Assembly: GCA_030432695.1 (NCBI GenBank)
Contig: JAUILN010000012.1
Coordinates: 248,001 to 312,000, forward strand
Direction: 5' to 3'
Origin: a bacterium
GTDB taxonomy: Bacteria > Planctomycetota > UBA1135 > UBA2386
DNA: 64,000 bases
Shown one piece after another: positions 43,937 through 51,029 of this stretch (the stretch's first letter is position 1; each line of letters begins with the position of its first letter). The notes below the pieces were generated by a model, which was not told the DNA's origin, searched no databases, and worked only from the letters and a program-made list of their open reading frames with translations. The position numbers were made by a program, and so were the translations under genes.

Positions 43937-45454
43937 GATGAACTGGAACCGGATCGAGGGCCAGAGCCTGGACCGGTCCGAGGAGGCCAGGACCGGGGCC
44001 GGGAAGTCGAACGACCCGCCGCGCAGCGCACGCCCGTCACGGTCCTGGTCGTACCAGTCCTCACACCACTCCCAGACGTTGCCGGTCATGTCGTGGAGTT
44101 CCCAGGGATTCGGGCGCTTCTTCCCCACGGGACGGACTCCGTGATCCAGCTCCTTGTCGAACCAGGCGTATTCCTCCGCGTTCGCCTCCTCTGGGCCCCA
44201 GTGGAACTCCGTAGCCGTCCCCGCCCGACAAGCGAACTCCCACTCCAACTCGCTCGGCAACCGGTACCCGTCCACCTCGTCCTTCATGAAGATCGACGTC
44301 TCGCCGTGCTTCTCCTCACCGTCGATCCGTCGACTCCACGGCGTCGTGAGCCCTTCGTCCTCGTAGTACCGCGGTACCAACCCCTCCCGCGCCGACAACG
44401 CGTTGCAGAACTGCACCGCGTCGAACCAGTTCAGGTAGTTCGCCGGCAGGCTGTCGTCGTCCTCCTCGCTCCAGTAGTCCGGCTCGGGAACCTTCAGATC
44501 GAGCGCGCGCCAGTCGCCGCGCGTGATCTCGTAGCGGCTGATCAGGAAGGGCTCGACGCGTTCTCCAGCTCGGTCACCTCCGGGCATCTCTCCGCCCTCG
44601 ATCGGCACCATGTCGAGCAGTGGATCGACTGTGGGCTTCTCACGCCCGCCAGGATCGATTGGCTGGACAGGCTCCGCGCCCTCGCTTGAGCCAGAGGCGT
44701 TCGGGTCCTCGCCTGCCTCACCGGACGCACCGCCTCCAGCAGCGGGCGGCTCTCCGCTCGCTTGCGTAGCAAACCAACCGTCGAAGACGCCCGAACCCTG
44801 CAGCCCGAGCAGGACCGCAAGGACGAGCAAGACTCCGAAGCCCCAGCCAACACGAGCCGCTCTGGCGCGCCCGCCGGCCGGAGAAGGTGCCGTGCGCGGA
44901 ACGTCTGAAACTGCTACCCCGCGCTTAGCGCGCTGATTCGCCGCGAGCTTCCGCGCCGCGAGTTCCACGGCCCTCTTCGCGGCCTCCTTCAAGAGCCGAT
45001 TCCTCACTCCCAGATCGCTGATCTCGGAGCGTGTACGGTCAGGATTCACTCCCTGCGCGAGCGACTGGTAGTCACCGAGGCGCTTTTGGACCTTGGTGCC
45101 ATCGGCACGCTCGACGGTTACCGCGGACGCATCGACCTCCGTCGGCCCCGCGAAGAGCACTCCGACGTCCGCCTCCCCCCTCTCCTTGGCACTCAGCAGC
45201 TTCGGCAGCTCGTATTCCTTGACGAACTTCGAGTTGACGAGATCGACGGAGACCAGGAAGACACCCAGCACCGCCCGATCCAAGGCTTCGTCGATCCGCT
45301 GCCGCCAGTCATCGCCAGCCTCGATCTCCTTATCGACGAACAGCTCGAGCCCGCGACTCTCAGGCGACGCCGCGCGGAGGTGCTTGACGAACAGGTCCCG
45401 CAGCTCCGCGTCAGCCCGCGAGTAGCTCAGGAAGATGACGTTGCGGCTCTCCAA
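43886..45454 (-). CDS. TIR - transmembrane - SUMF1/C-type-lectin-fold receptor, DGR target-like (VR2)
   Basis: The 522-residue protein starts at TTG 45454; an in-frame TAG lies four codons upstream. The N-terminal TIR domain (about 1-150) has FLSYSRADAELRDLFVKHL and the putative NADase glutamate in SKFVKEYELPKL. One membrane segment (about 199-222, GWGFGVLLVLAVLLGL) is followed by a Gly/Glu linker and a C-terminal FGE-fold domain (about 285-522) with NWFDAVQFCNALSAREGLVP and LPSELEWEFACRAGTATEFH. No catalytic FGE cysteines are present. Residues 481-506 are variable cassette VR2. The topology suggests an outside ligand-binding head and a cytoplasmic TIR effector, like an immune receptor. TIR domains often hydrolyse NAD+ or make signalling nucleotides. 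It follows the vWA-SUMF1 gene in the operon. Confidence 0.85.
   Translation of the reverse strand: MESRNVIFLSYSRADAELRDLFVKHLRAASPESRGLELFVDKEIEAGDDWRQRIDEALDRAVLGVFLVSVDLVNSKFVKEYELPKLLSAKERGEADVGVLFAGPTEVDASAVTVERADGTKVQKRLGDYQSLAQGVNPDRTRSEISDLGVRNRLLKEAAKRAVELAARKLAANQRAKRGVAVSDVPRTAPSPAGGRARAARVGWGFGVLLVLAVLLGLQGSGVFDGWFATQASGEPPAAGGGASGEAGEDPNASGSSEGAEPVQPIDPGGREKPTVDPLLDMVPIEGGEMPGGDRAGERVEPFLISRYEITRGDWRALDLKVPEPDYWSEEDDDSLPANYLNWFDAVQFCNALSAREGLVPRYYEDEGLTTPWSRRIDGEEKHGETSIFMKDEVDGYRLPSELEWEFACRAGTATEFHWGPEEANAEEYAWFDKELDHGVRPVGKKRPNPWELHDMTGNVWEWCEDWYDQDRDGRALRGGSFDFPAPVLASSDRSRLWPSIRFQFIGFRVVRGSLPQHGEGR
43937..44014 (-). repeat. Putative DGR variable repeat VR2
   Basis: This 78-nt cassette is read on the minus strand from 44014 to 43937. 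Aligned with VR3 it differs at 20 positions, all in first or second codon positions and none in the 26 third positions. Each difference can come from a single adenine in a common template with AAC at codons 3, 4, 8, 13, 15, 17, 21, 23 and 25, ACG at 7, AGG at 16 and 18, CAG at 24 and ATC at 26. The flanks are identical. This is the pattern left by adenine-directed mutagenic retrohoming. Confidence 0.85.
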
Positions 45455-45514
45455 GGTGCGCGAAGGCTAGCGGAGGCCATGGTGCAAGGCCATCGGCGGT
45501 TCAGAGCGCGTGGT

Positions 45515-45663
45515 GGAGGTGCGCGACGGTTTGCAGAATGCGGACGTGGGAGGCGGCTCCGTGACACTGCGGGGGCGGGCAGAGGGAGGGTCCTGGTTCA
45601 AGGGACGAGGAGTCAACGGCCAGCACCGTGCTGGGGGAGCGAACCACGAACCACACGGAAGCC
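45515..45663 (-). repeat. Conserved 3' tract after VR3
   Basis: This is the counterpart of 43788-43936. It includes the 39-nt invariant coding tract 45625-45663 and 110 nt beyond, containing a G-rich run (CTGCGGGGGCGGGC on the plus strand). It fills most of the gap before the TIR-SUMF1 gene. High similarity in non-coding sequence implies recent duplication or selection as a cis-acting DGR element. Confidence 0.7.
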
Positions 45664-48600
45664 GAAGTACAGGTCCCGGTACGAGGGCCCGTACCAGCGC
45701 CGGCGCGAGGAGGCCAGGTCCGCGGCCGGGACGAGGAACGACCCGCCGCGCAGCGCACGCCCGCCAAGGTCCTGGTCGTACCAATCCTCACACCACTCCC
45801 AGACGTTGCCGGTGATGTCCTGTAGACCCCAGGGATTCGGCCGCTTCATGCCCACGGGCCGAACGCCGTGATCCCACTCCTTGTCGAACCACGCGTAGTC
45901 CTCTGCCTTCGCCTCGTCCTCGCCCCAGTGGAACTTCGTGGCGGTCTCGGCTCGGCAAGCGAACTCCCACTCCAACTCGCTCGGCAACCGGTATCCGTCC
46001 GCGCCATCGTTCATGAAGATCGCCGTCTCTCCGGGCTTCTCCTCACTGTCGATCCGGCGACTCCACGGCTTTGTGAACTCCGCGTCCTCGTAGTACCGCG
46101 GCACCAACCCCTCCCGAGCCGACAACGCGTTGCAGAACTGCACCGCATCGAACCAGTTCAGATAGTTCGCAGGCAGGTCGTCGTCGTTCTCCTCCCGCCA
46201 GGAATCTGGTTCGGGAACCTCCAGGCCCAGCGCCCGCCAAGCGCCGCGAGTGACCTCGTAGCGGCTGATCTCGAAGGACTCGACCCTCTCACCCGCGCGA
46301 TCACCGCCTGGCATCTCTCCGCCCGTGACGGGAACCATGTCAAGAAGCGTGGTGGAACGCGCAACACGGAACCCGATCGTTACGTAGCGAGAAGTTGCCG
46401 GATTCCTGCTGAAGAGATCGGACGACAGATCCTCCGATGGCGATTTGAAGCTCCCACCGTGAAGCACGCGCAACTCCGCGCTCTCGCTACCCGAGCCTTC
46501 GCACCACTCCGCCACATTCCCGACCACATCGTAGAGCCCCCAGGCATTGGGAGCCTTCTGCCCGACGGGATGGACGTCGTCGGTGGACTCCGAGCCGAAC
46601 CACGCGAAGCGATCGGCCTGGCTCGCGTCGCCTCCCCAGAAGAACCGAGTCAGTGCACCGGCACGGGTCGCATACTCGTGCTCGAGTTCGCTGGGCAGTC
46701 GATAGCCGTTCGCGTCCGGCCTGATGCGCACACCAGACCTCGCCGACGGCTTCTCTTGCTCTGCGTTCGGACCCAAGGGCTCCTGGAACTCCCGGTCCTG
46801 GTAGTAGCGAGGCACGAGTCCTTCGCGCACCGACAGGGCATTGCAGAATCGCAGTGCGTCGAACCAACTCACTCCGTTCGCGGGCAGGCCCTCGTCGTCC
46901 GACTCGCTCCAGAAGAGTGGGACTGGAGGAGGTAGCCCCAAGCCGAGCCAGTCTCCTCGCGTGACCTCGAAGCGACTGATCTGGAACGCCAGCAACCAGT
47001 TCCCGGCCTGTTCTTCGTCCGGCATCCTCCCTGAAGGGATCTTGACCATGTCCAGGCCGACGCCACGCGCGAGAAGCGGCATCGGCAGTCGATCGATCGA
47101 GGCCATGCCCGGCCACCAGGACTCCGCGGGCATGGGCTCGGCGATGCCGGCTGGGGGCAGTGGATAGTCGGCCGGGTCGCCGCGCGTCGCCCAGGCCGCA
47201 CGCATGGCTCGCGATGACCCCAGGCCGCGAGGCTCCCGCGTGGTGAGCGCCACGAGCTGGGTCTCGAGCAAGCCATCGGCGAGTTCTTCGGGCAGCACGA
47301 GCAGCTCGGTGAGCGCAGCGGACAGACCGATCTCGCCGGACTCGCCCACCACGACCACGTCGAAGACACCGGCGTCGAGCATCGTCACCGCCCAGTTCTC
47401 CCACTCGCCGAGCAGTGCGCCTTCGACGGTGGGCGCGGCATCGATCCAGGCGACGCTGCGCAGCGGCCAGTCCTCCAACACCGGGCGCGGCGGCGTATCG
47501 CGGTAGCCCGCCCGCCAGATGGCCACACCATCTCCCCGCTCCGGGTTGTTCTCGGACTCGTGCCTCCACGCGAGCCGAGTCACCGAGTCCATCGCCGTGC
47601 CGGCCAAGACGTCGACTCCCTCGGCCGGAGTGCGCAGAGTCCACTGCGGAGTCACGGCCACCAGGCCACTCGGGTCCAGCGACCAGCCAACGTGGCTGTG
47701 CAGCGGCTGGCCCGACTGCAGCATGAGGGTCTGCGGTGGCCCGACCGGCTCGCCCAGACCACCGAACCCCGCGACGAGCGCGCCCAGCGCGACGACGCAG
47801 AGCGCCGCCACCGCGGCGACGAACGCTCGCGGCCAGACAACTACACCCGGCCGCTGCTCGCGGTGTCCGAGTCCGAGGATCAATAGCTGCTGTAGGACCT
47901 CCGGGTCGATGTCGTCTCTTTCCCAGGCCAGTCGCGCGTGGTCCGCGCAGTCCTGCGCACGCCAGGGCACGAAGTCCCCGAGCAGGCTGCGGATCGCCGC
48001 CGCCCGCTTGGCTCCACCGTCGGCGAGCTCCTGGCAGGCCGCAGCGGCGGCGGCAGGATCGGTCAACACCTGCACGCAGGCGTCCTGGATCCGCAGGGCT
48101 TCGAACGCCGCGTCGCCCCCGCCGTCGGAGCGCTCACCGAGCAACCGGGCCTCATCGGCGATACGCTGCCGCCAAGCCTCGACCGCACGCTGCAGGAAGC
48201 TTTCGGACCGCGGCGCGAAGCGTGCGCCGGCTCGATGGTCCTCCGCCACGGCGAACCAATCCAACAGCTCCAGGCGACGCTCGCGGCTCCACCGACAAGT
48301 CAGGCCGCCGCGGTCCAGGCCGTCCAAGGTCGCGAGGCGCTCGACGTCGAGGGCCTGCAGACCGCGAAGCCCGAGTGCGGCGACCATGCCACGCGCCTCG
48401 GCTAGATCGAACGGGCGCTCGAGGAGAGCGAGGGCTGCGGCGAGGAACTGCAGTTCGGCGGCCGCCACGCGCTCCCGTGCCGGATCCAATCGCGACCCAA
48501 CGCGGCCCTCGAGGTCGCGGTCGGCGGAGTCCGCAACGAACGCCGGCAGCACGTCGGGCGTGATGCAGCGAAGCCCGTGGCGTGAGAGCAGCCGGGCAAA

Positions 48601-50019
48601 GTCCCGGTGCCGGCGCGGAGCGGCGCCCTGCGCGGAAGCCTGGGTGGCGGGAGCAGAGGGGAAGTCGACGAAGGTCAGCCGGCGCCAGTGGCAGAGAGCT
48701 CGCAGCAGGTCGCCGAGACTCCCGCGCTCCGTGGCGTCGGCGTCGAGAGTCGCGAGCCCGCGGCCGTCTGTGAGCACCGCGACGACCGCGCCCTCGCGCG
48801 CCGACTCCAGGTCGTAGGGCGAGAACGGCTCGGTGCCGTCCCCCGGCTCAAGGATGCGGGGACTCTTGTCGAACGTGACGCAGCGCACCGGAACGCCGGC
48901 CGAGGTCAAGCGAGTCGTGATCTCGGTGGCGAAGGCACGGACGCTGACGAAGTCCTGGGTCGAGCGGTCGAGCCACAGCCAGAGCACTCGGTCCTGCTTG
49001 GGCCGCTCACGGACCAGGCTCGGCAGACCGGCGGCCCGCACCGTGGCCTCGACGGTGCGCCGCAGGTCGTAGCGCAGGCCCGGATCTTCGGCGCGGATCT
49101 TCTCCACCCCCCAGATGAGTTCACGCGTGGCGTCCGGGGCTACGAAGTCGATGCCGCGCGCGACGCTGCGCGGTGGGCGGACGCGGTATTCCCGGCCGGC
49201 GGAGTCCTTGACGGGTACTCGGGGGAGATCCTTGGCGCGGCGGCGGAACCGCCACCAACTGCCCGCGGCGAGGCCCCCGGAGAGTGCGGCGAGCAACAGC
49301 CACCAGCCTGGAGTTGGGAAGCTGCCGCGTGGGGTTACCGAGATCAGTTCGAGCACGGGCCGGCGGACGGTCTCGACCGGGCCGGGTCGGGCCTCGGCGG
49401 GCCGCGAAGGCTGCTGGCGTGGCTCCGTGGTCGTTGTTCCGCCGGATCCGCCGCCGCCAGTCTCACGACGGGTCGAGCCCGTGCCATTCCCTTCCGAGCG
49501 ACCCATCCACGAGGCGATCGAGAGCACCACTACGAGGCCAGCAGCGGCCCCGCCCACCCACCCCCACGACCGTAGGCGGCGAGCACGCTGCTGTTGGTCC
49601 TGCCGAACTTCGACGCGGCGCTTGGGCGGCAGCGCGCGCTCGAACACCTTCTCCACCTCCGTCACCTTGGGCGGAGCCGGCTCCGCGAGCCGCTCGACCT
49701 CCTGCCCGGCCCGCTGGATCCAGCGGCCGAACGCCCGGTGGAAGGCCCGGGCATCGGCGTCCGTCTTCACAGTCACCAGCCGCGCGAACTTCTCCAACCG
49801 CACGCGGTCGACGACGCGGCAGACACGGGCTTCGTCGATTCGCTGTTCTTCGAGGCTCGATTGCGTCGACGACTCATCGTCCTCCCCGACCACCGCACGC
49901 AGCGCGGCCCGCAGCCGCTCCAGCTCGAGAAGCCCGACCGGCAGGCCTTCGTTCCGTAGCTCCTCGAACAGGCCACTCAGGTCGAGGGAGTCGGCGACGC
50001 TGTCGTAGCGGAGCGGCAT
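45613..50019 (-). CDS. Membrane vWA protein with two C-terminal SUMF1 domains, DGR target-like (VR3)
   Basis: The 1468-residue protein starts with a motif common in vWA partners of MoxR ATPases (LFEELRNEGLPVGLLELERL, 17-36). Membrane segments occur near 149-168, 233-256 and 729-752. A vWA-like domain (about 343-470) has LWLWLDRSTQDF, a MIDAS that keeps D and S but not the full DxSxS. After the third membrane segment come two FGE-fold domains, about 993-1223 and 1226-1468. The second is nearly identical in framework to that of the TIR-SUMF1 protein and holds cassette VR3 at 1427-1452. The topology places the vWA inside and the SUMF1 head outside. The MoxR gene ends 3 bp upstream, so vWA and ATPase probably act together, transducing ligand binding. 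Confidence 0.82.
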   Translation of the reverse strand: MPLRYDSVADSLDLSGLFEELRNEGLPVGLLELERLRAALRAVVGEDDESSTQSSLEEQRIDEARVCRVVDRVRLEKFARLVTVKTDADARAFHRAFGRWIQRAGQEVERLAEPAPPKVTEVEKVFERALPPKRRVEVRQDQQQRARRLRSWGWVGGAAAGLVVVLSIASWMGRSEGNGTGSTRRETGGGGSGGTTTTEPRQQPSRPAEARPGPVETVRRPVLELISVTPRGSFPTPGWWLLLAALSGGLAAGSWWRFRRRAKDLPRVPVKDSAGREYRVRPPRSVARGIDFVAPDATRELIWGVEKIRAEDPGLRYDLRRTVEATVRAAGLPSLVRERPKQDRVLWLWLDRSTQDFVSVRAFATEITTRLTSAGVPVRCVTFDKSPRILEPGDGTEPFSPYDLESAREGAVVAVLTDGRGLATLDADATERGSLGDLLRALCHWRRLTFVDFPSAPATQASAQGAAPRRHRDFARLLSRHGLRCITPDVLPAFVADSADRDLEGRVGSRLDPARERVAAAELQFLAAALALLERPFDLAEARGMVAALGLRGLQALDVERLATLDGLDRGGLTCRWSRERRLELLDWFAVAEDHRAGARFAPRSESFLQRAVEAWRQRIADEARLLGERSDGGGDAAFEALRIQDACVQVLTDPAAAAAACQELADGGAKRAAAIRSLLGDFVPWRAQDCADHARLAWERDDIDPEVLQQLLILGLGHREQRPGVVVWPRAFVAAVAALCVVALGALVAGFGGLGEPVGPPQTLMLQSGQPLHSHVGWSLDPSGLVAVTPQWTLRTPAEGVDVLAGTAMDSVTRLAWRHESENNPERGDGVAIWRAGYRDTPPRPVLEDWPLRSVAWIDAAPTVEGALLGEWENWAVTMLDAGVFDVVVVGESGEIGLSAALTELLVLPEELADGLLETQLVALTTREPRGLGSSRAMRAAWATRGDPADYPLPPAGIAEPMPAESWWPGMASIDRLPMPLLARGVGLDMVKIPSGRMPDEEQAGNWLLAFQISRFEVTRGDWLGLGLPPPVPLFWSESDDEGLPANGVSWFDALRFCNALSVREGLVPRYYQDREFQEPLGPNAEQEKPSARSGVRIRPDANGYRLPSELEHEYATRAGALTRFFWGGDASQADRFAWFGSESTDDVHPVGQKAPNAWGLYDVVGNVAEWCEGSGSESAELRVLHGGSFKSPSEDLSSDLFSRNPATSRYVTIGFRVARSTTLLDMVPVTGGEMPGGDRAGERVESFEISRYEVTRGAWRALGLEVPEPDSWREENDDDLPANYLNWFDAVQFCNALSAREGLVPRYYEDAEFTKPWSRRIDSEEKPGETAIFMNDGADGYRLPSELEWEFACRAETATKFHWGEDEAKAEDYAWFDKEWDHGVRPVGMKRPNPWGLQDITGNVWEWCEDWYDQDLGGRALRGGSFLVPAADLASSRRRWYGPSYRDLYFGFRVVRGSLPQHGAGR
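45664..45741 (-). repeat. Putative DGR variable repeat VR3
   Basis: This 78-nt cassette is read from 45741 to 45664. It is the partner of VR2 in the comparison with 20 differences, none at third codon positions and all explainable by template adenines. Encoded variable residues are exposed-type positions of the C-type-lectin-like fold, the usual DGR target scaffold. Invariant codons (CCG GCC, CTG GCC TCC TCG, CCC TCG) are shared with VR1 and VR2. Confidence 0.85.
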
Positions 50020-50022
50020 GCG

Positions 50023-51021
50023 CTACTTCCCGGCGAGCTCCTCGAAGTCGCGCTCGACCTTCACCAGCGCGCGCACGAAGGGCAGGTTCGCAAGCGGTAC
50101 ACCGAGTTCGTCGGCGCCCACGCCGCGCGCCGCGAGCAATGTCAGCCAGGTGAGCAGCTCCCCCGTCGCCGGCCTCCGCGAAAGCCCTGGCTTGTCGCGC
50201 AACTCCAGGAAGCGCTTCACCGCGCGGTCTCGCGTCTCGGCGGGGAGTCCCCGGAGCAACTCCGGCCGCGCATCCAGGACCCGCTCCAGCAACGGCTTGT
50301 CGACCTCGATGTGGTGCACGATGCAGCGGCGCAGAAAGGCATCGGGCAGGCGCCGTTCGGCGTTGCTGGTGCAGATCAGGATCGGGGCGATCCCGTTCTT
50401 CGGGGCGATGACCTCACCCTGGTCGAAGGGGTGGGTGAAGCGGTGTTCGGCGAATTCCTCCAGCAGGTCGTTGGGGAAGTCGCGTGGGGCCTTGTCGATC
50501 TCGTCGATCAGCAGGATGGAGGGGGCCTCGAGATAGGCCTTCCACAGCGGCCCCTCGGTGAGGAAGTCTTTGCGCCCTCTGCTGGGGCTCACCTCGGCCT
50601 TCGTGTGTTCCCCGTCATCTCCGCGCTCGGCCTGCACGCGTGCCGCGTAGGCGTCACGCAGATAGGCAACCGCATCGAAGTCGTAGCGGAGGTCGGTCGA
50701 CGTGGAGGTCGAACGGGCCTGGTAGCGGAACAGCGGCAGTCCGAGATACCACTCCAGGTAGTAGGCCACCTGCGTCTTGCCGGTCCCCGGCTCGCCGGTC
50801 AGCAGCAGGGGTGCACGCACGCAGTGCGCCATGTTGATCGCGTCGGCGAGACTCCGACCGACGACGTAGCGTGCGGCCGACTTTCTCAGGTCGGTCGCGT
50901 CCCGCGCCGCGTCGTCCTTGGCGACGCGCACGCGCTCGCGCGCCGAGGACCGCAGCTCCGCGCGCTGCTTCTCGGTGTGCTTGGAGTCGTTCGGAACCAC
51001 CAGTTCGAATGCGTCGGCCAT
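50023..51021 (-). CDS. MoxR-type AAA+ ATPase of the TIR/vWA/SUMF1 system
   Basis: The 332-residue ATPase has Walker A GEPGTGKT at 74-81, Walker B LLIDEID at 170-176, a sensor-1 region ILICTSNAERRLP and an arginine-rich FLRRC motif. An insert of about 30 charged residues sits between Walker A and B. MoxR ATPases act with vWA proteins as chaperone-like or signal-transducing machines; here the vWA partner follows after 3 bp and the TIR/CHAT-like protein precedes by 8 bp. This three-gene core (effector, MoxR, vWA) matches the layout of NTP-dependent bacterial conflict systems. It differs from NorQ at 6860-7648, which belongs to denitrification. Confidence 0.88.
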   Translation of the reverse strand: MADAFELVVPNDSKHTEKQRAELRSSARERVRVAKDDAARDATDLRKSAARYVVGRSLADAINMAHCVRAPLLLTGEPGTGKTQVAYYLEWYLGLPLFRYQARSTSTSTDLRYDFDAVAYLRDAYAARVQAERGDDGEHTKAEVSPSRGRKDFLTEGPLWKAYLEAPSILLIDEIDKAPRDFPNDLLEEFAEHRFTHPFDQGEVIAPKNGIAPILICTSNAERRLPDAFLRRCIVHHIEVDKPLLERVLDARPELLRGLPAETRDRAVKRFLELRDKPGLSRRPATGELLTWLTLLAARGVGADELGVPLANLPFVRALVKVERDFEELAGK

Positions 51022-51029
51022 CGTGGGTC

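Noticed and set aside
46350..46490. First SUMF1 domain of the vWA protein as a fourth DGR variable repeat
   Set aside because: It has a similar HGGSF...GFRVAR layout, but the flanks and third codon positions differ throughout and the domain is internal, not at a C-terminus.
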